Source of the DNA: Faucicola sp902506215
GTDB lineage: Bacteria > Pseudomonadota > Gammaproteobacteria > Pseudomonadales > Moraxellaceae
Direction: 5' to 3'
Assembly (NCBI GenBank): GCA_016888885.1
Contig: CP069437.1
Location: 2,108,001-2,172,000, forward strand
Length of the DNA stretch: 64,000 nucleotides
Every line of letters starts with the position of its first letter. Within the stretch, counting starts at the first letter, position 1. Under the pieces are notes generated by a model, which saw only the letters and a program-made list of their open reading frames with translations, was not told the origin of the DNA and ran no database searches. This document shows, piece after piece, positions 60,179 to 64,000 of this stretch. The position numbers were made by a program, and so were the translations under genes.

Positions 60179-63100
60179 TCACAAATTCGGATTTAGCCAT
60201 TTTTCTGCGGTAGCTTTATCCCAACCCTTACGTCTAGCATAATCTTCAAGCTGGTCTTGGCTGATTTTACCCACATTAAAATAATCACTCTCTGGGTGGC
60301 TATAATAAAACCCACTCACACTAGACGCAGGGTACATGGCATAGCTTTCCGTCAAATAGGTGCCGATGGCGTTGGTGGTATCAAGCCAGTCAAACAGCTT
60401 GCCTTTTTCGGTATGGTCAGGGCAGGCAGGATAACCCGGCGCAGGGCGAATACCGGCATATTTTTCTTTGATGAGTTCATCGTTGGTTAGGCTTTCATTC
60501 GCTTGATAGCCCCAATATTGTTTACGAATCAACTCATGCAAATGCTCGGCAAATGCCTCAGCAAAGCGGTCACAAAGCGCCTGTACCATGATGGCGCTAT
60601 AATCATCGCCTTTGGCTTTATAGTCATTGGCAAGTGCTTCTGCGCCAAACAATGACACGGTAAAACCACCGAGATAATCGGTTTTTTCAGGACTGATAAA
60701 ATCCGCTAGGCTGTAATTAGGTTTACCACTGGCTTTATCAGATTGCTGGCGTAAATGCTCAAAGGTATGCATGACATGGCCTTGCTCATCGAGTACCTGC
60801 ACCGTGTCTGAGCTTGGGCGTTGGGCAGGGCTTAGTTTAAACACCGCTTTAGCTGTGACCAATTTTTCCTTGATTAATTTGTCAATCATGGCTTGGGCAT
60901 TGGCAAATAAGTCTTTGGCTTCCTCCCCGACGATGTTATCGTCAAAGATTTTGGGATATTTGCCGACCAATCCCCAAGAGATAAAGAAAGGTGTCCAGTC
61001 GATATAGGGCAATAAATTTTGTAACGGATAATCGTCCAAAATGACTTGCCCTAATTGGTTGGGCTTAGGCGGCGTGTAGTTTGCCCAGTCGTATTGGAAG
61101 CCTTGTTCAATCGATTCGGCATACGACAGCTTTGCCGCTTTGGGTTGGCGATTGGCAAGGCGTTCACGGACTTCGCCATACTCTTGACGCAGCTCGTTGA
61201 TAAAATCGACGCGTTTTTCTTTGGATAGTAAGGTCGTCGCTACGCCTACTGCGCGGCTGGCATCGGCAACATAGACAACCGCATCGTTTTGATAGTTGGG
61301 CTCGATTTTTACCGCGGTATGGGCTTTTGACGTCGTTGCACCGCCAATCAGTAGGGGCAGATTAAAGCCTTGCTCCTGCATTTGTTTGGCAACATACACC
61401 ATTTCATCAAGGCTTGGGGTAATCAAGCCTGACAAGCCGATGATATCGACGTTTTCATCTTTGGCGACTTGTAGGATTTTTTCACAAGGCACCATCACGC
61501 CTAAGTCGATGATGTCATAGCCATTACAGCCGAGCACCACCCCGACGATGTTTTTGCCGATGTCATGCACATCGCCTTTCACCGTTGCCATGAGCACTTT
61601 GCCTTTGGTTTCGCCTGCAACTTTTTCTTTTTCAATATACGGATTAAGCCATGCCACCGCTTGCTTCATGACACGGGCGGATTTTACCACTTGCGGTAGG
61701 AACATTTTGCCTGCCCCAAACAAGTCACCGACCACGTTCATACCGTCCATCAAAGGTCCTTCGATGACGTCTAAGGGGCGCGGGAATTTTAGCCTCGCTT
61801 CTTCGGTGTCTTCATTGATATAGGTGGTTACCCCTTTGACTAGCGCATGTTCAATGCGTTTTTCTACGGGCAATTCGCGCCATGACAAATCGACAGTGCT
61901 GTCTTTTTTCTTACCGCTTAAATAGTTTTCTGCCACTTGCATCAAATGGTCGGTGGCGTCTTGACCGGACTCGCCTTGGTTACGGTTCAAAATCACGTCT
62001 TCAATGGCGTTTCTAGCGTCTGGCTCGATATCGTCATACAGCTCTAGCATGGCGGGGTTGACAATCCCCATGGTCATGCCGTTTTTGATAGCATGGTACA
62101 AGAACACGGCGTGAATGGCTTCTCGAATGGGATTGCCACGAAATGAGAACGACACATTCGACACACCGCCTGAGACCATGGCGTTGGGCAAATTGTCGGT
62201 AATCCATCGGGTGGCATTGATAAAGTCTAAGCCGTAGTTGTTATGCTCTTCAATCCCCGTGGCGACGGCAAAAATATTGGGGTCAAAGATGATGTCTTCA
62301 CTCGGAAAACCGATTTCATCAACCAAAATATCGTATGAGCGTTTGCAGATTTGGATTTTACGCTCAAAGCTGTCCGCCTGTCCGTCTTCATCAAACGCCA
62401 TGACGATAATCGCCGCCCCATAACGCTGACATAGTTTGGCTTTTTGCACAAACTCTGTCTTGCCTTCTTTTAACGATATCGAATTGACCACAGATTTGCC
62501 TTGCGTGCATTTAAGACCCGCTTCTATGATGTCCCATTTTGACGAGTCAATCATCAGCGGTACACGGCTGATATCTGGCTCACTGGCAACCAAATTAACA
62601 AAGTGAATCATCGCCGCCTTGCTATCTAGCATGGCTTCATCCATGTTGATATCCACGATTTGGGCGCCGCCTTCGACTTGGTCACGAGCCACGTCTAATG
62701 CTTCGGTGTATTGTTCGTTTTTGATGAGACGCAAAAACTTCTTTGAGCCTGTGACATTGGTACGTTCACCGACATTGACAAACAGGCTATCACGGGTGAT
62801 GTTAAATGCTTCGAGTCCCGACAATCGGCAAGCTGGCTTGTAGTCTGGCAGCTGGCGTGGGGCAAAGGGTGACGTCATCTCGACAATTTTGGCGATATGT
62901 TTGGGGGTGGTACCGCAGCAGCCGCCCACGATATTGACCAAGCCAGATTTGGCATAGTCGGCAACCATGGTGGCAGTTTGCTCAGGCGTTTCGTCATATT
63001 CGCCAAACTCGTTGGGCAAGCCTGCATTGGGGTGAGCGGAGACAAAAGTTTCGCACACATCCGACAAGGTTTTGATATGCGGCTTTAACGCATCTGCACC

Positions 63101-63946
63101 TAGCGCACAGTTAAACCCAATCGAAATCGGCTTGGCGTGGCGGATTGAGTTATAAAACGCCTCGGCAGTTTGCCCCGACAGCGTACGTCCCGACGCATCG
63201 GTAATGGTGCCCGAAATCATAATCGGCAATTCAAACCCAATGGTCTCGAACACGCCCGTCACCGCAAAAATCGCTGCTTTGGCGTTTAGGGTATCAAACA
63301 CGGTTTCTATCAAGATGATATCGGCACCGCCTTCAATCAAAGCATAAGTCGCCTCGGTGTAGTTATCAACGAGTTCATCGAAGGTGACGTTACGAAACGC
63401 TGGGTCATTGACATCGGGTGAAATCGAGCAAGTGCGAGAGGTGGGACCAATCACGCCTGCCACAAACCGAGGTTTGTCTGGGTTTGTCGCAGTGACTTCA
63501 TCACACACTTGGCGGGCAAGGGCAGCGGCAGATTTGTTAATCTCATAAGCGAGATTTTCCATGCCGTAGTCCGCCATCGAAATTTGCGTGCCATTAAAAC
63601 TGTTGGTTTCAATGATATCTGCGCCTGCCTCAAGATAGGAGCGGTGAATATCACGGATAATATGCGGCTGGGTCAGTACCAATAAGTCATTGTTGCCTTT
63701 GACGTCACGTCCAAAATTGGCAAATCGCTCACCACGGTAGTCTGCCTCGATAAGTTTATAGTTTTGGATTTCTGTCCCCATCGCCCCGTCAAGAAACAAA
63801 ATCCGCTGCTTTAACAGCTCAGCTAAACGGGCTTTATTCGTGGCTTGACGGTCTTGATACGGAAAATTGGCAGGGGGCGTTAATTTAAAATTGGTGGGGT
63901 CGTGGGGTTTGTGACTGGTAGGGGCGTTACTGGTGCTGATACTCAT
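60179..63946 (-). CDS. metH: cobalamin-dependent methionine synthase
   Basis: Transfers a methyl group from methyltetrahydrofolate through B12 to homocysteine. 1255 residues with all four modules: homocysteine domain (zinc cysteines in GFNCALG near 279 and GGCCGTT near 341), folate domain, B12 domain with DVHDIGKNIVG near 790 (the cobalt-ligand histidine), and the C-terminal SAM activation domain. Complete in the window. The 54 bases upstream show no B12 riboswitch; any such element would lie beyond base 64000. Confidence 0.98.
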   Translation of the reverse strand: MSISTSNAPTSHKPHDPTNFKLTPPANFPYQDRQATNKARLAELLKQRILFLDGAMGTEIQNYKLIEADYRGERFANFGRDVKGNNDLLVLTQPHIIRDIHRSYLEAGADIIETNSFNGTQISMADYGMENLAYEINKSAAALARQVCDEVTATNPDKPRFVAGVIGPTSRTCSISPDVNDPAFRNVTFDELVDNYTEATYALIEGGADIILIETVFDTLNAKAAIFAVTGVFETIGFELPIMISGTITDASGRTLSGQTAEAFYNSIRHAKPISIGFNCALGADALKPHIKTLSDVCETFVSAHPNAGLPNEFGEYDETPEQTATMVADYAKSGLVNIVGGCCGTTPKHIAKIVEMTSPFAPRQLPDYKPACRLSGLEAFNITRDSLFVNVGERTNVTGSKKFLRLIKNEQYTEALDVARDQVEGGAQIVDINMDEAMLDSKAAMIHFVNLVASEPDISRVPLMIDSSKWDIIEAGLKCTQGKSVVNSISLKEGKTEFVQKAKLCQRYGAAIIVMAFDEDGQADSFERKIQICKRSYDILVDEIGFPSEDIIFDPNIFAVATGIEEHNNYGLDFINATRWITDNLPNAMVSGGVSNVSFSFRGNPIREAIHAVFLYHAIKNGMTMGIVNPAMLELYDDIEPDARNAIEDVILNRNQGESGQDATDHLMQVAENYLSGKKKDSTVDLSWRELPVEKRIEHALVKGVTTYINEDTEEARLKFPRPLDVIEGPLMDGMNVVGDLFGAGKMFLPQVVKSARVMKQAVAWLNPYIEKEKVAGETKGKVLMATVKGDVHDIGKNIVGVVLGCNGYDIIDLGVMVPCEKILQVAKDENVDIIGLSGLITPSLDEMVYVAKQMQEQGFNLPLLIGGATTSKAHTAVKIEPNYQNDAVVYVADASRAVGVATTLLSKEKRVDFINELRQEYGEVRERLANRQPKAAKLSYAESIEQGFQYDWANYTPPKPNQLGQVILDDYPLQNLLPYIDWTPFFISWGLVGKYPKIFDDNIVGEEAKDLFANAQAMIDKLIKEKLVTAKAVFKLSPAQRPSSDTVQVLDEQGHVMHTFEHLRQQSDKASGKPNYSLADFISPEKTDYLGGFTVSLFGAEALANDYKAKGDDYSAIMVQALCDRFAEAFAEHLHELIRKQYWGYQANESLTNDELIKEKYAGIRPAPGYPACPDHTEKGKLFDWLDTTNAIGTYLTESYAMYPASSVSGFYYSHPESDYFNVGKISQDQLEDYARRKGWDKATAEKWLNPNL

Positions 63947-64000
63947 CGAAAGGTTTGTCCTGATTCAAATTGTCATAGGTATCTGTTAATAAGTTGATTA

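Noticed and set aside
63947..64000. Possible cobalamin riboswitch upstream of metH
   Set aside because: Only 54 bases are visible and no B12-box is seen; it cannot be judged from the window.

Overview
The window looks like a chromosomal segment of a gamma-proteobacterium of the family Moraxellaceae, most like Moraxella osloensis and relatives. The signs are moderate GC with many A/T-rich gaps, an acetyl-CoA carboxylase alpha subunit that lacks the usual N-terminal ~55 residues (as I recall it in Acinetobacter), recA-recX with no visible LexA box, and the gene order yceD-rpmF-fabD-fabG-acpP. The assignment is inference from gene content; no rRNA or species marker lies in the window. Most of it is core housekeeping DNA; two insertion sequences are the only clear mobile DNA.

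Layout. 1-4.8 kb: tail of an acyl-CoA ligase, RNase PH (rph), a small membrane protein, a lipoprotein cytochrome c', an intact IS200/IS605-type element (divergent tnpA and tnpB) and epmC. 4.9-8.6 kb: yceD, rpmF with a strongly structured mRNA leader, and fabD-fabG-acpP. 8.7-14.2 kb: a CcsA-like membrane protein, ffh, a sulfate-binding lipoprotein, recX and recA. 14.5-19.7 kb: acyl-CoA ligase, DegV-family fatty-acid-binding protein and fadH, a lipid-catabolism neighbourhood. 19.8-24.5 kb: YbjN-like protein, ccmABCDE and a repeat-containing lipoprotein. 25-34.4 kb: zinc peptidase, rho, trxA, ppx, accA, tilS, proC, yggT. 34.5-44.9 kb: thiD-cls, tRNA-Ser and tRNA-Arg, RDD protein, ispA, acyl-CoA dehydrogenase, ABC exporter, MarC protein and a small unknown. 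44.9-46.4 kb: complete IS256-family element with an 8-bp target duplication. 46.5-51 kb: purK, telA, and divergent efp/epmB. 51.2-60 kb: an unknown 588-residue protein, a FimX-like REC-PAS-GGDEF-EAL protein with degenerate active sites, a cytochrome c, and moxR-DUF58-tgpA. 60.2-63.9 kb: metH.

How the genes work together. Fatty-acid synthesis (accA, fabD, fabG, acpP) and fatty-acid use (two acyl-CoA ligases, acyl-CoA dehydrogenase, fadH, DegV-type carrier) are both well represented. Translation elongation factor P and two of its modification enzymes (epmB next to efp, epmC 45 kb away) are present. The ccm genes and the two c-type cytochromes belong to one maturation pathway. Best candidates for a second look: the two-stem leader that folds over the rpmF start codon, the TnpB whose RuvC-II glutamate is missing, the FimX-like protein with its unrecognised neighbour, the IS256 transposase with an acidic insertion, and a scatter of short tandem duplications inside genes and at gene junctions.

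I found no CRISPR array, prophage, toxin-antitoxin pair or obvious defence island. Coordinates of hairpins and repeats were read by eye.
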